Origin: Arthrobacter sp. StoSoilB5 | GTDB taxonomy: Bacteria > Actinomycetota > Actinomycetes > Actinomycetales > Micrococcaceae | Reading direction: 5' to 3' | Assembly: GCF_019977235.1 (NCBI RefSeq) | Contig: NZ_AP024646.1 | Coordinates: forward strand, 5,235,526 to 5,299,525 | Length of the DNA stretch: 64,000 bases | Part shown: positions 34,144 to 42,948 of the stretch, in pieces | Layout: every line of letters starts with the position of its first letter | Position numbering within the stretch: the first letter of the stretch is position 1 | Notes under the pieces: generated by a model | Databases searched by the model: none | Seen by the model: only the letters and a program-made list of their open reading frames with translations | What the model was told of the DNA's origin: nothing | Translations under genes and position numbers: made by a program

Positions 34144-35414
34144 TCCGACCCACCCGGCAGGGGCACCCGAATGGCCACCACAGTTCCTTCGCCAGGCGCT
34201 GACTCAACGTCCAGGCTGCCGTCCAGCGCGGCCAACCTTTCACGGAGGCTCTGAAGTCCGACGCCGGTGCCGTCGCCGCGCGCTGCATCGGCCGCCGTCG
34301 ACGGCTCAAAACCGATGCCGTCGTCGAAAACGTCCAACGTCACCTCCGAGCCGAGGAAGGACAAGGTCACGACGGCGGACCGCCCGTGGGCGTGCGCCCA
34401 TACGTTCGCAAGGGAAGCCTGGGCGGCCCGGAGCAGGGTGGTCTGGTACGTGTTGGGTAGCTCCACAGGCGTGCCCACCAGCTCGAAGCGGCAACGCAAG
34501 GCCGTACCCCGGGCAGCGGCCTCGGTCTCGGTCTTTTCGCAGAGCCGCCGCAGAGTGTCCACCAGTCCAGACTGCTCAAGATCCGGTGAACGCAGTCCCC
34601 GTACAAAACTCCGGGCCTCCGCCAGGTTGGCCGATGCCGTGTCCTGGACAATCCTCAGCCGCTCCTTAACGGCCGCCACGTCGCCGCCCTCCAGCGCTTT
34701 CTCCGCCGACCTGCCCATGAGGACAATGCTGGAGAACCCCTGTGCCAAGGTGTCGTGTATTTCCCGGGCCAACCGTTCGCGCTCAGCCAGGACCCCGGCA
34801 TCGTGCTGGGTTTGCGCGAGCTCGGCGCGGGTTCGGCGCAGGTCATCAGCCACGAGTCGCTGGTTCTCCGCCTCGACGAACAAAGCCCGGTACGCCAGCC
34901 CCGTCACCACGGCGAAACCGGCCCCGAACACCGGTCCCAGCACCATGGCGAGCTGCAGGCCGCCGTCGGATAGTCCCCTGCCGTGGAACCACAAGGCGCC
35001 CACCAGCAGGGCAGTGCTCGCTGCGATCGCGGGCAATGCCAGCCGCCGGGGGAGCAGGTGCAATTGCAGAAAGAACAGCGGGAAGGCCACCCATGCAAAG
35101 TCACCGCTGACCAGCAGGAGCAGCAGCCACAGCAGCATCACTGTCCCGAGCCACCAGCCTGAGTACGGTGTGGGATCGAAGCTGGAGGCATTACCGGCGT
35201 GGCGTTTCTCCAGGATGGTTCCGGAGAGATAGATGAGGGCCAACAGAGCGGACAATCCCAGTCCAGCCACCACAGCCACGGGAGAGGGCGTCCCGGCGGA
35301 TCCAACACCGGTCAGCAAACGCACGATCGCCACCAACAGCAACACCGCGAAGCCCACGTGCAGGCAGACGCGCAGCACGCGAAGGATTGTGGCGGCGCCG
35401 GTGGGGGACTGCAT
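34140..35414 (-). CDS. Sensor histidine kinase (HisKA_3 type)
   Basis: 424 aa from MQSPTGAATILRVLR. Six membrane segments in residues 10-175, a coiled region, then HisKA_3 with His near 220 (RERLAREIHDTLAQGFSSIVLMG) and HATPase (RAAQASLANVWAHAHG, VFDDGIGF, GVGLQSLRERLA). Divergent from the ABC permease gene at 35610 with about 195 bp between, an arrangement common for two-component systems that control an adjacent exporter. Confidence 0.94.
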   Translation of the reverse strand: MQSPTGAATILRVLRVCLHVGFAVLLLVAIVRLLTGVGSAGTPSPVAVVAGLGLSALLALIYLSGTILEKRHAGNASSFDPTPYSGWWLGTVMLLWLLLLLVSGDFAWVAFPLFFLQLHLLPRRLALPAIAASTALLVGALWFHGRGLSDGGLQLAMVLGPVFGAGFAVVTGLAYRALFVEAENQRLVADDLRRTRAELAQTQHDAGVLAERERLAREIHDTLAQGFSSIVLMGRSAEKALEGGDVAAVKERLRIVQDTASANLAEARSFVRGLRSPDLEQSGLVDTLRRLCEKTETEAAARGTALRCRFELVGTPVELPNTYQTTLLRAAQASLANVWAHAHGRSAVVTLSFLGSEVTLDVFDDGIGFEPSTAADAARGDGTGVGLQSLRERLAALDGSLDVESAPGEGTVVAIRVPLPGGSE

Positions 35415-35609
35415 GCCTTCCAGCGTAGCCGCGACAATCTCCCGAACCGCCCGGAATCGGCGTACTGAGGCCTGAATCAACCATTCGGATGATCGCTCGA
35501 TCAACCGCACGGCGCCTGCCAATCCATCCGGCTCCTGATGTCCCGCCGGGCCATCGCCGGAAGAGTTGATGGGACCGGGACCAAGCCCGCCTACAAACAA
35601 AGGATTGTG

Positions 35610-36689
35610 ATGTTTCTTGCCATCCGCGACATCCGTTTCGCCAAGGGACGCTTTGCGCTCATGGGCAGCGTCGTCGCCCTGATCACGCTGCTGCTGGTCA
35701 TGCTGTCCGGGCTAACAGCGGGACTGGGCAACCAGTCGACGTCGGCCATCGCAGCCCTGCCCGCCCAGCAGATTGTCTTCGGCGCACCTGCCGGCGGTGA
35801 GCCCAAGGCGTCGTACACGGAGTCAGAGGTGTCCACAACCCAGGTTGAGTCGTGGCGGGAACAGCCGGGCGTCACCTCCGCCCAGGCGCTCGGAATCAGC
35901 CAAACCCGTTTCCAGTCCTTGGGTGACGGTGGCACTCCGAGCGGCACGGCGAATGTCGCAGTCTTTGGCGGCAAGCTAGCTCCGTCCGCTGTGGATGGGG
36001 GGACCGTGGTCGTAGGGCAATCCCTGGCAAAGGAACTGGCGTTGGAGGCTGGCAGCAGCGTCCGTGTGGGCGGGACAGATCTGACTGTCTCGGCCATCGT
36101 GGAGGACCAGTGGTACTCACACACCGGCGTGGTCTGGACAACCCTGGATACCTGGCGATCCATCGCCCACGCCTCGCCCGGCACCGCCACCGTCATCGCT
36201 TTAACGCACGACGCCGGAACTTCCGTGGATCTCGACGTCGCCAACGCCGCGGCTGGCACGGTCAGCACGGATCCCGTGGGTTCATTCCAAGCATTGGGCT
36301 CTTACAAGAGCGAGAACGGTTCGCTCATGCTCATGCAGGCATTTCTTTACGGCATCTCGGCGTTGGTCATCGTGGCCTTCCTGACCGTGTGGACCGTGCA
36401 GCGCACCCGCGACATCGCCGTGCTCAAAGCGCTGGGTGCCTCCTCGGGCTACGTCCTGCGGGATGCATTGGCCCAAGCTGCCTTGGTGTTGCTGGCCGGC
36501 ACAGCCGTGGGTGGTGCCATTGGCCTGGCCGGGGGAGTCTTCGCTGCCCAAGCGGCGCCTTTCCTGATCACTCCCCTGACCACGCTGCTGCCGGTGGCGG
36601 GAATCGTCATCCTTGGCCTGGGCGGCGCCGTCCTGGCTGTCCGCAAAGTCACCACAGTGGATCCCCTGCTGGCCCTCGGCGGCAACTAA
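35610..36689 (+). CDS. FtsX/MacB-like ABC transporter permease
   Basis: 359 aa from MFLAIRDIRFAKGRFALMG, with AGGATT upstream. One N-terminal membrane segment, an external domain of about 210 residues, then three C-terminal membrane segments around VWTVQRTRDIAVLKALGASSGYVLRDAL, the FtsX motif. This is the mechanotransmission or DevC/MacB layout rather than a pore-forming importer. Followed 25 bp later by its ATPase. Confidence 0.92.
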   Translation: MFLAIRDIRFAKGRFALMGSVVALITLLLVMLSGLTAGLGNQSTSAIAALPAQQIVFGAPAGGEPKASYTESEVSTTQVESWREQPGVTSAQALGISQTRFQSLGDGGTPSGTANVAVFGGKLAPSAVDGGTVVVGQSLAKELALEAGSSVRVGGTDLTVSAIVEDQWYSHTGVVWTTLDTWRSIAHASPGTATVIALTHDAGTSVDLDVANAAAGTVSTDPVGSFQALGSYKSENGSLMLMQAFLYGISALVIVAFLTVWTVQRTRDIAVLKALGASSGYVLRDALAQAALVLLAGTAVGGAIGLAGGVFAAQAAPFLITPLTTLLPVAGIVILGLGGAVLAVRKVTTVDPLLALGGN

Positions 36690-36714
36690 TAACATTCCTT
36701 GAAAGGCATACACC

Positions 36715-37416
36715 GTGAGTAAAGCACTGAACCTGGTCAACATCTCCCTCGAATACCCAGACGGCGGTTCCACCCTCAAAGCCCTGGACTCCGTGGATCT
36801 CGCAGTCACCAAGGGTGAGTTCCTCTCCCTCGTGGGCCCGTCCGGCTCCGGCAAATCCTCTTTGCTCGCCGTGGCGGCCACGCTCGTGAAACCCACCGCC
36901 GGAATCGTCATCATCGACGGGCAGGACGTCTCCGCCCTGAAGGAGGCCGAGCGCACAGCCCTGCGCCGGGACAAGGTGGGCATCATCTTCCAGCAACCCA
37001 ACCTGCTGCCGGCACTGACCGCCGTCGAGCAGTTGCTCATCCGGGAGCATTTGCGCCGCCAAACGGCCCGCAGTGCCCGCCCGAAAGCCGAAGCGTTACT
37101 CGACGTCGTCGGCCTGGCGGGATCTGCGCACAAACGGCCACACCAATTATCCGGCGGGCAGCGCCAGCGCGTGAATATCGCTCGGGCGCTCATGGGCAGC
37201 CCCACCGTGCTCCTGGTGGATGAGCCCACCGCAGCCCTGGACCACGAACGGAGCGAATCGATCGTCCGGCTGTTGCGGAGGGTGACAGACGAGTTCGGGA
37301 CTGCAACGGTCATGGTCACGCACGATGCCGAATTCCTTCCCCTCACAGACTCCGTGGCGACCATGCGCGACGGACGAATCAGCCGCGCCCAAGTCCCGTC
37401 CGCCCAGCCCCACTAG
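36715..37416 (+). CDS. ABC transporter ATP-binding protein (MacB/LolD type)
   Basis: 233 aa, GTG start with GAAAGG upstream. Walker A SLVGPSGSGKSSLLAVAATL, Q-loop IFQQPNLLPAL, signature LSGGQRQRVNIARAL, Walker B VLLVDEPTAALD, H-loop VTHDAEFL. Forms a complex with the FtsX-like permease upstream. Its stop overlaps the end of the convergent HxlR gene by four bases. Confidence 0.94.
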   Translation: MSKALNLVNISLEYPDGGSTLKALDSVDLAVTKGEFLSLVGPSGSGKSSLLAVAATLVKPTAGIVIIDGQDVSALKEAERTALRRDKVGIIFQQPNLLPALTAVEQLLIREHLRRQTARSARPKAEALLDVVGLAGSAHKRPHQLSGGQRQRVNIARALMGSPTVLLVDEPTAALDHERSESIVRLLRRVTDEFGTATVMVTHDAEFLPLTDSVATMRDGRISRAQVPSAQPH

Positions 37417-37808
37417 GGGGAGCTGAGGAGCGCTTCGTCCTGCGCGTCGTCGTAGGCGTCGCGGGCTTCCAGGATGGTGGGGACGTGACTCTCGGCCCAT
37501 TCGCGCAGCAGCGATAACGGCTGCAACAGGGATTCACCCATCGGCGTGAGTCCGTAGTCCACACGCGGTGGAACCTGGGCGTGGACGGTCCGGGTGATGA
37601 GCCCATCGCGCTCCAAGGCACGCAGCGTCTGGGTGAGGACCTTCGGGGTGACAACGTGAACCATCTTTCGCAGCTCCGAGAAGCGGACCGGCCCGTCACC
37701 GAGCACTTGAATGACCAGCGACGCCCACTTGTCGCCAATCCTTTGGAAGATGACGCGGGAGGGGCAATTGGGGTCCAGGATGTTGCCTGGTAAGGCATTG
37801 GTATCCAC
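37413..37808 (-). CDS. HxlR-family transcriptional regulator
   Basis: 131 aa. The CPSRVIFQRIGDKWASLVIQVLGDGPVRFSELRKMVHVVTPKVLTQTLRALERDGLITR winged helix is the HxlR/MarR-like signature, with a Cys at the N-terminal end that in several members senses redox or aldehydes. Divergent from the NAD(P)-binding gene at 37892, with a clean palindrome in the shared promoter region. Confidence 0.94.
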   Translation of the reverse strand: MDTNALPGNILDPNCPSRVIFQRIGDKWASLVIQVLGDGPVRFSELRKMVHVVTPKVLTQTLRALERDGLITRTVHAQVPPRVDYGLTPMGESLLQPLSLLREWAESHVPTILEARDAYDDAQDEALLSSP

Positions 37809-37837
37809 GAGGTAACTCAGTTCCTTTGAAGCTATCA

Positions 37838-37852
37838 GTATCCAATGGATAC
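37838..37852. promoter_or_regulatory. Candidate HxlR operator palindrome GTATCCAATGGATAC
   Basis: Perfect inverted repeat GTATCCA-A-TGGATAC, 29 bp upstream of the HxlR start and 39 bp upstream of the divergent oxidoreductase start. HxlR regulators usually bind such palindromes and repress both genes. Confidence 0.7.
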
Positions 37853-37891
37853 CGTTGGGTCATTGCAAGGATAGCAACCCATAGGAGAGCA

Positions 37892-38497
37892 ATGAAAATC
37901 GCAGTCTACGGCGCAACGGGCATGGTCGGCAGCCAGATCGTCAACGAATCCATCACCCGCGGCCACGAAGTCACGGCAATCTCCCGCAAGGGTGCCGAGA
38001 TCGCCGGTACAACCGCCCAAGCAGCCGATTTGGCGGATGCCCAGGCCTTCGCCTCCGTTGCAAAGGAACACGACGTCGTTGTGCTGGCTACGGGTCCCAG
38101 CCGCACCGGCGGCGACCATGCAGAGTGGCTCGATGCCATGGCCACGGCTTACAGCAACGCCGAAGGAACCCGCCTGATGATCGTTGGCGGTGCAGGCACC
38201 CTCGAGGTAGACGGCGTCCGGCTCCTCGACTCGCCGGACTTCCCCGAGGCATACAAGGCGGAAGCCACCACCGCCGCGAAAGCACTGGAAGCAGTCAAGC
38301 AGACCTCCGAGGACGTCGACTGGACTGTACTTGCGCCCGCCCCTGTGATTCAGCCGGGTGAGCGTACCGGCGAATACATCGTGGCCAAGGATTCGCCTGC
38401 CGGCAGCAGCATCTCCTCGCAGGACTACGCCGTTGCCATGCTGGATGAGATCGAAAACCCGGCTCACCGCCGCGCGCGCTTCACTGCTGCGAACTAG
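37892..38497 (+). CDS. NAD(P)H-binding SDR-like protein
   Basis: 201 aa from MKIAVYGATGMVGSQIVNES with GGAGAGC upstream. The N-terminal Rossmann motif GATGMVGS is of the atypical SDR (NmrA-like/YwnB) type; LMIVGGAGTLEV and DVDWTVLAPAPVIQPGERTG follow. No catalytic YxxxK is seen, so it may be an oxidoreductase or a redox sensor. Probable target of the divergent HxlR regulator. Its stop abuts the stop of the next gene. Confidence 0.92.
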   Translation: MKIAVYGATGMVGSQIVNESITRGHEVTAISRKGAEIAGTTAQAADLADAQAFASVAKEHDVVVLATGPSRTGGDHAEWLDAMATAYSNAEGTRLMIVGGAGTLEVDGVRLLDSPDFPEAYKAEATTAAKALEAVKQTSEDVDWTVLAPAPVIQPGERTGEYIVAKDSPAGSSISSQDYAVAMLDEIENPAHRRARFTAAN

Positions 38498-39946
38498 CTA
38501 ACCGACAGTCAGGCCTAGCCCGGGTACCGGCACATGGAATATGTCCTTGAGGGCATGCTTCGCCGCATGGTACCCGGGCATCCCCGTCACACCAGGGCCG
38601 GGCGGGGTGGATGAAGAACACAAATACACCCCGGGCATGGGCGTACGCCACGGCACGTTGGACACTACTGGCCGCTGCACCAAGCCCCGCAGATCCAAGA
38701 GGCCCGCGCTGAAGTCACCGCCCACGTAATTCTCGTTGTACGCGGCCAGTTCTGCCGCCGTCGTGGTCTTTGAGGCCACCACAACATCCCGGAAGCCGGG
38801 CGCGTACCGCTCAATCCGTGCCGTCACGGCTTCGGCCATATCTACGTCTGATCCAGCGGGCACATGGCAGTAGCTCCAGAGAATGTGCTTGCCAGCCGGT
38901 GCACGGGAAGCATCCACCAGCGAGGGCTGGGAGACCAGGACATAGGGCTCCGAGGGATGCTTGCCAAGCGCTACGAGATTCTCTGCCTCAGCCATCGCCA
39001 AACGCGAACCGCCCACATGAACCGTCCCAGCCCTTTTCAGCCCGGGTACGAGCCAAGGAACAGGTTCGGACAGGATGTAGTCCACTTTGCAGGCCGCATT
39101 CCCAAAGCGGAATGTATCCAGCGCCCGACGATAGTTTTCAGGAATCTCAGCACCGCCCAGGCGGGCGAGCGTCGGAGGCGCAACGTCCAGCAGGATAGCC
39201 TTTGCCGGCCTGACCTGGTCCAAGGAATCCACACGCACACCGGTGTGGATCGTTCCGCCGTGGGCTGTGATGTCGTCTGCCATGGCACGCGCGATAGCTG
39301 CCGATCCGCCAACGGGCACCACCCATCCGCCCGCGTGAGCCAGGACCGCCAGCAAGAGTCCGGCGCCTGTCGAACTGAGCGATGGCTGTGAGCCCAAAGC
39401 GTGCGACATCACGCCGGTCAGCAGTGCAGGAGCAGCCTCTTCCCGGAAGCGCCGACCCCAGATCGGTGTTCCCTGATCAAGGGTCGCGAGGCCAAATAGC
39501 AGAGCCGCCAGAGGATCCTTGGGCATGCGGAGCAACTGGTTCGACGTAAAGTCCACCACCCCGTTGAGGCGCGCAAGGAGGGGCGACATCAGGCGACGGT
39601 ACGCAGGGCCGTCCACCCCGAGTTCCATGGATGTCCGTTCCAAGGACTGGTATGCGAGAGCCGCTCCACCCACGTCCAAGGGGGTGCCGTGCTGGACTTC
39701 AGGCAGGCGCAGCTCAATGCGCCTCGCGAGGTCGAATTCCTTGAAGAAGGGAGACGCCAGTGCCATTGGATGCACCGCGGAGCATACATCGTGCAGATAT
39801 CCCGGCTCGATCAGCTCGCTGGTCCGTGTCCCGCCTCCAATGGCCTCGGCGGCCTCGTACACGTGCACGTCCAAGCCTGCGCGCGCCATGATCACTGCGG
39901 CGGCAAGGCCGTTGGGACCAGAACCGACGACGGCGACATCAGCCAT
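38498..39946 (-). CDS. FAD-dependent phytoene-desaturase-like oxidoreductase
   Basis: 482 aa from MADVAVVGSGPNGLAAAVIMARAGLDVHVYEAAEAIGGGTRT. The long N-terminal dinucleotide fold and the C-terminal PGPGVTGMPGYHAAKHAL motif are those of the CrtI/NAD(P)/FAD oxidoreductase group, but no carotenoid genes are nearby. Its stop is directly next to that of the preceding convergent gene. The start overlaps the upstream glycosyltransferase gene by eight bases, so the two are likely one operon. Confidence 0.9.
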   Translation of the reverse strand: MADVAVVGSGPNGLAAAVIMARAGLDVHVYEAAEAIGGGTRTSELIEPGYLHDVCSAVHPMALASPFFKEFDLARRIELRLPEVQHGTPLDVGGAALAYQSLERTSMELGVDGPAYRRLMSPLLARLNGVVDFTSNQLLRMPKDPLAALLFGLATLDQGTPIWGRRFREEAAPALLTGVMSHALGSQPSLSSTGAGLLLAVLAHAGGWVVPVGGSAAIARAMADDITAHGGTIHTGVRVDSLDQVRPAKAILLDVAPPTLARLGGAEIPENYRRALDTFRFGNAACKVDYILSEPVPWLVPGLKRAGTVHVGGSRLAMAEAENLVALGKHPSEPYVLVSQPSLVDASRAPAGKHILWSYCHVPAGSDVDMAEAVTARIERYAPGFRDVVVASKTTTAAELAAYNENYVGGDFSAGLLDLRGLVQRPVVSNVPWRTPMPGVYLCSSSTPPGPGVTGMPGYHAAKHALKDIFHVPVPGLGLTVG

Positions 39947-41450
39947 CGCTACCAACCTCCATGTGTCGGGGTGCTGTAGGCGCGGCAGGCTCAACCTTTG
40001 AACGCCAGGGGAGAACTGACGCGGACGGATGGAGGACATCGATCCTGAGCCAATCCTTGGTGCCCTCGAAGGGCCCGCCATGGGGATCATCCTCACCCAG
40101 TGCACGCAAGGGATCCTGCGACGGGTCCCAGATGTCAGCCACCACCCTCGCCATCAGGTAGGCCGTTGCAACCATGTGCAGACCCACAGCCAGGACGTAG
40201 TAGGACATGTCTATGTTGTGCTGTACGGGCCCACCGCTGGTCGCCTGCCCCAGGTACATCCAGATGGCAGCCCAGTGCAGTCCTTCGGCGGCCTGCCATA
40301 CCAGGAAGTCCCTCCAGCGCGGCCGTGCAAGGGCAAGGAGCGGGATGAGCCAGATAACGAACTGGGGGGAGTAGACCTTGTTCGTAAGGATGAATGCGGC
40401 CACAATCAGGAACGCCAGCTGGGCCATGCGCGGACGCCGCGGAGCCACCAAAGCCAGGGCGCCGATCAATACACAAGCAATGACGAACAGATTCAGCGCT
40501 AGCGAGTTGATAGTGGCAGCGTTGAGTTGGGTCCATTGAAGCCGATCGGCCACGAGGTTGAACGCGAACCAGGGCGAGCTGTATCCGGCGGGCCGGTCCT
40601 GCGTGAATTCGAAGAAGTAGCGCCAGCCGGAAAGGTTCATTGCGGCGATGGGGAGGTTGACCGCCAGCCACGAGGCAGCGGCAGCGGCGGCAGTCGTGAA
40701 GAACACCCGTAGACGACCGCTGCGCAGTGCCAGCACCAAAATAGCGCCGAGAATCAGGACTGGATAGAGCTTGGTGGCCGTGCCCAGTCCGATGCAGACT
40801 CCCGCCAGGACCAATTTGTCGCGGGAGAAGAAGTACATGGCCAACGCAAGCAGTGCCACCGCCCACATGTCCCAATTGATGAACCCGGCAAGAACGATTC
40901 CCGGGGCAAGGGCCACCATCGCCGCATCCCAGGGGCGCCGCTTGTTCATCCGGGCGGTGAGGAGGACGGTAATAATCCATACCGCCACAATCAGCGTCGC
41001 GTTGACGTCGAAGTAACCCAGAATACGTTCGTTGCTTACGCCCTGGCCGGGTACGAGCAGAGCCGTCAGGCCTGCGATGATCCCCATGAGGACCGGGTAC
41101 TCAAACAAGCTTCCTTGCGTGAAGAAGGGGAAGACTCCATCGCCCAGTCCGCGGTTCCGGAAGAGTTCGGGGAAGTCGGAGTAGCACGTGGCGTAAAACT
41201 GTGTTGGGGTCTCCCAGCCGTTGACGCGGCAATAGTCCTTTGCCAGCACGGCCAGGAGGGCCGCTATCACGGTGAGGATAACCAGTACCCGTTCAACAGT
41301 GAACGGCGCGGGGGAGACCTTTCCTGGAGACGAGTGGCGGCCCAAGGGTCCGCCCACAATCTCCGTGAAGTTGCGAAGCAAGGAGTCGCTGCGGCTTGGA
41401 ACCACAAAGCGGGCACGTTTTCGCTGCCTGTGCGGCTTCGTCTCCTGCAT
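39939..41450 (-). CDS. Polytopic membrane glycosyltransferase (GT87/DUF2029-like)
   Basis: 503 aa with about eleven membrane segments after a 50-residue basic cytosolic leader. The DFPELFRNRGL and FEYPVLMGI segments, MYFFSRDKLVLAGVCIGLGTATKLYPVLILGAIL and YSPQFVIWLIPLLAL are typical of actinobacterial polyprenyl-phosphate-mannose-dependent mannosyltransferase-like proteins. Donor and acceptor not deducible. Coupled by overlap with the oxidoreductase gene downstream. Confidence 0.85.
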   Translation of the reverse strand: MQETKPHRQRKRARFVVPSRSDSLLRNFTEIVGGPLGRHSSPGKVSPAPFTVERVLVILTVIAALLAVLAKDYCRVNGWETPTQFYATCYSDFPELFRNRGLGDGVFPFFTQGSLFEYPVLMGIIAGLTALLVPGQGVSNERILGYFDVNATLIVAVWIITVLLTARMNKRRPWDAAMVALAPGIVLAGFINWDMWAVALLALAMYFFSRDKLVLAGVCIGLGTATKLYPVLILGAILVLALRSGRLRVFFTTAAAAAASWLAVNLPIAAMNLSGWRYFFEFTQDRPAGYSSPWFAFNLVADRLQWTQLNAATINSLALNLFVIACVLIGALALVAPRRPRMAQLAFLIVAAFILTNKVYSPQFVIWLIPLLALARPRWRDFLVWQAAEGLHWAAIWMYLGQATSGGPVQHNIDMSYYVLAVGLHMVATAYLMARVVADIWDPSQDPLRALGEDDPHGGPFEGTKDWLRIDVLHPSASVLPWRSKVEPAAPTAPRHMEVGSDG

Positions 41451-41542
41451 GAATTGAGCTTACAGTCAGCCAGCTTGAGTATCGCCACCAAAGTGGCGGT
41501 GACGAAGCAGCAAGGGCGCTGACCAGCCAGTTTAAAAGGGGG

Positions 41543-41570
41543 GAAGCCCACGCGCAGCCGCGTGGGCTTC
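41543..41570 (-). terminator. Terminator after the 46-aa gene
   Basis: Perfect 12-bp stem GAAGCCCACGCG (41543-41554) with CGCGTGGGCTTC (41559-41570), four-base loop CAGC. It lies 58 bp past the stop of the small gene; on the minus strand the stem is followed by CCCCCCTTTTAAA. Confidence 0.8.
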
Positions 41571-41627
41571 CTACGGTTCAGCATGCATGTGCGGCACCGG
41601 AAACTCCTTCGGAAGGGCTGAAGGTCA

Positions 41628-41768
41628 TCAACGGATGAGTCCCATCTGGTGCAGGACGACGAAGACGTCTTCACGACCTTGCTTGAGCAGCTGGTCGTTG
41701 AACAGCGTGCGTTCTTTGGGAGCATCGCTGCTCTTGTAGAAGCGCAGGTCCTTGGGGCGCTTTGGCAT
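41628..41768 (-). CDS. Conserved-looking 46-aa basic protein
   Basis: The ATG at 41766-41768 has an ideal ribosome binding site (AAAGGAGGTG, seven bases upstream) and the gene ends in TGA followed by a perfect terminator hairpin, so translation is well supported. The peptide is highly charged and soluble: MPKRPKDLRFYKSSDAP, then KERTLFNDQLLKQGRED, then a hydrophobic end VFVVLHQMGLIR. I do not recognise it. A weaker open frame (41774-41995) with hydrophobic segments ends inside its ribosome binding site. Confidence 0.7.
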   Translation of the reverse strand: MPKRPKDLRFYKSSDAPKERTLFNDQLLKQGREDVFVVLHQMGLIR

Positions 41769-42366
41769 GTGGTTCACCTCCTTTCATTGCAGAAAATTGC
41801 CGGAATTGGGCACAGCAAATAAAGCCAATTGAATTCAGGAGAAATCAAGGCATAAAAGAGCACACAAATAGCCGACGCTAATAGGGGGAGTAAGCAGACC
41901 GATGCCGAAGCACGAATGATCGTGCACAATTGCGTGTGCTTCCTGCAGCCGTCCCCAACAAGAAGCTGGTTCCGAACTTTGGGGAAACTGCGCACCCGCG
42001 GCTTGTTGCGTGGGTCTGCGCCTACAACTGGCTACTCAGAACGCCACCCCGGACGGGTGGCCATGAAGATCGCCGGCGTTGGAGCCGGTCCGATGGTTCA
42101 GGGAGTGGTCAGTGCTTCGAAAAATGGCGTCGATCAGCGCAGGAGGCCGGGGTAGCGGTAACGGTCACATTCCATCCGCTAGTCAAAGTAATCATTTCTC
42201 CCAACCTCCTTCTTTGCTGTGGCATTATGTCCGACTGATTAACCGGGGTAATGCGCGCCTCGTTCCCGGCGGGTCGCTCTGGGAACAAGATATAAGCTAC
42301 CGCATGAACTTGGAGTTTGGCCAGCACAATTCGCTATTTAGCCAAAGTTTTTCTAAATTCGCGTTC
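41769..42366. other. 598-bp region without a convincing gene
   Basis: Upstream of the 46-aa gene and beyond the end of the histidine phosphatase gene. It is clearly more AT-rich than its surroundings, mainly at 41800-41890 and 42280-42360. One frame (minus strand, 41774-41995, GTG start) has two hydrophobic stretches and could encode a 73-aa membrane peptide whose last codons form the ribosome binding site of the next gene, but its start is weak. No RNA gene or repeat is visible. Confidence 0.5.
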
Positions 42367-42948
42367 TCAGAGACCCCAGCGGACAATCGCCGGCGTCCGC
42401 TTATCCCAGCCAAGCGTGCACACCTTGGCTGTTCCAAGAATGAAGTGGCGGCCTTCCTTTGCATCCATTTCCAACCAACGGGCCGTGAGAATACGTGAGA
42501 AATGGCCATGTGCCACTACCAACACATTGTCCATTCCTGACTCCAGGACACGTCCAATGATCTTGTCGGCGCGGGCAGCTACTTCGTCCAACGTTTCGCC
42601 GTTGGGCACGCCGTCGAACCAGATCAGGTAGTCCGGGTTGTCCTTGCGGATGAGGTCGGAGCTGATGCCCTCATAATCGCCATAGTTCCATTCGACTGCC
42701 AGCGGCTCGTGTACGGCGTCGGGAAAGCCGGCCAGTTCTGCCGTGCGGCGGGCGCGACGCAGTGGAGAGGTCAGAACGAGGTCAAAATCGATGCCTTCAA
42801 GGACTTTGCGTGCTTCAACGGCCTGCTGTTCGCCCTCAACGGTCAAGGGAAGGTCGGTCAAGCCTGTGTACTGACCGCTCTTGGACCATTCCGTCTCGCC
42901 GTGGCGAAGGATCCAGAGTTGCGGACGCGGGGAGATCGCGGCGTTCAA
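42367..42948 (-). CDS. Histidine phosphatase family protein (acid phosphatase-like)
   Basis: 193 aa. The RHG catalytic motif is in LWILRHGETEWSKSGQYTG, the second active-site segment in LTSPLRRARRTAELAG, and the HGHF motif in VVAHGHFSRIL. Similar to actinobacterial acid phosphatases of the phosphoglycerate-mutase superfamily. It begins directly after the pcnA stop (42949), so it is probably co-transcribed with pcnA. Confidence 0.94.
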   Translation of the reverse strand: MNAAISPRPQLWILRHGETEWSKSGQYTGLTDLPLTVEGEQQAVEARKVLEGIDFDLVLTSPLRRARRTAELAGFPDAVHEPLAVEWNYGDYEGISSDLIRKDNPDYLIWFDGVPNGETLDEVAARADKIIGRVLESGMDNVLVVAHGHFSRILTARWLEMDAKEGRHFILGTAKVCTLGWDKRTPAIVRWGL

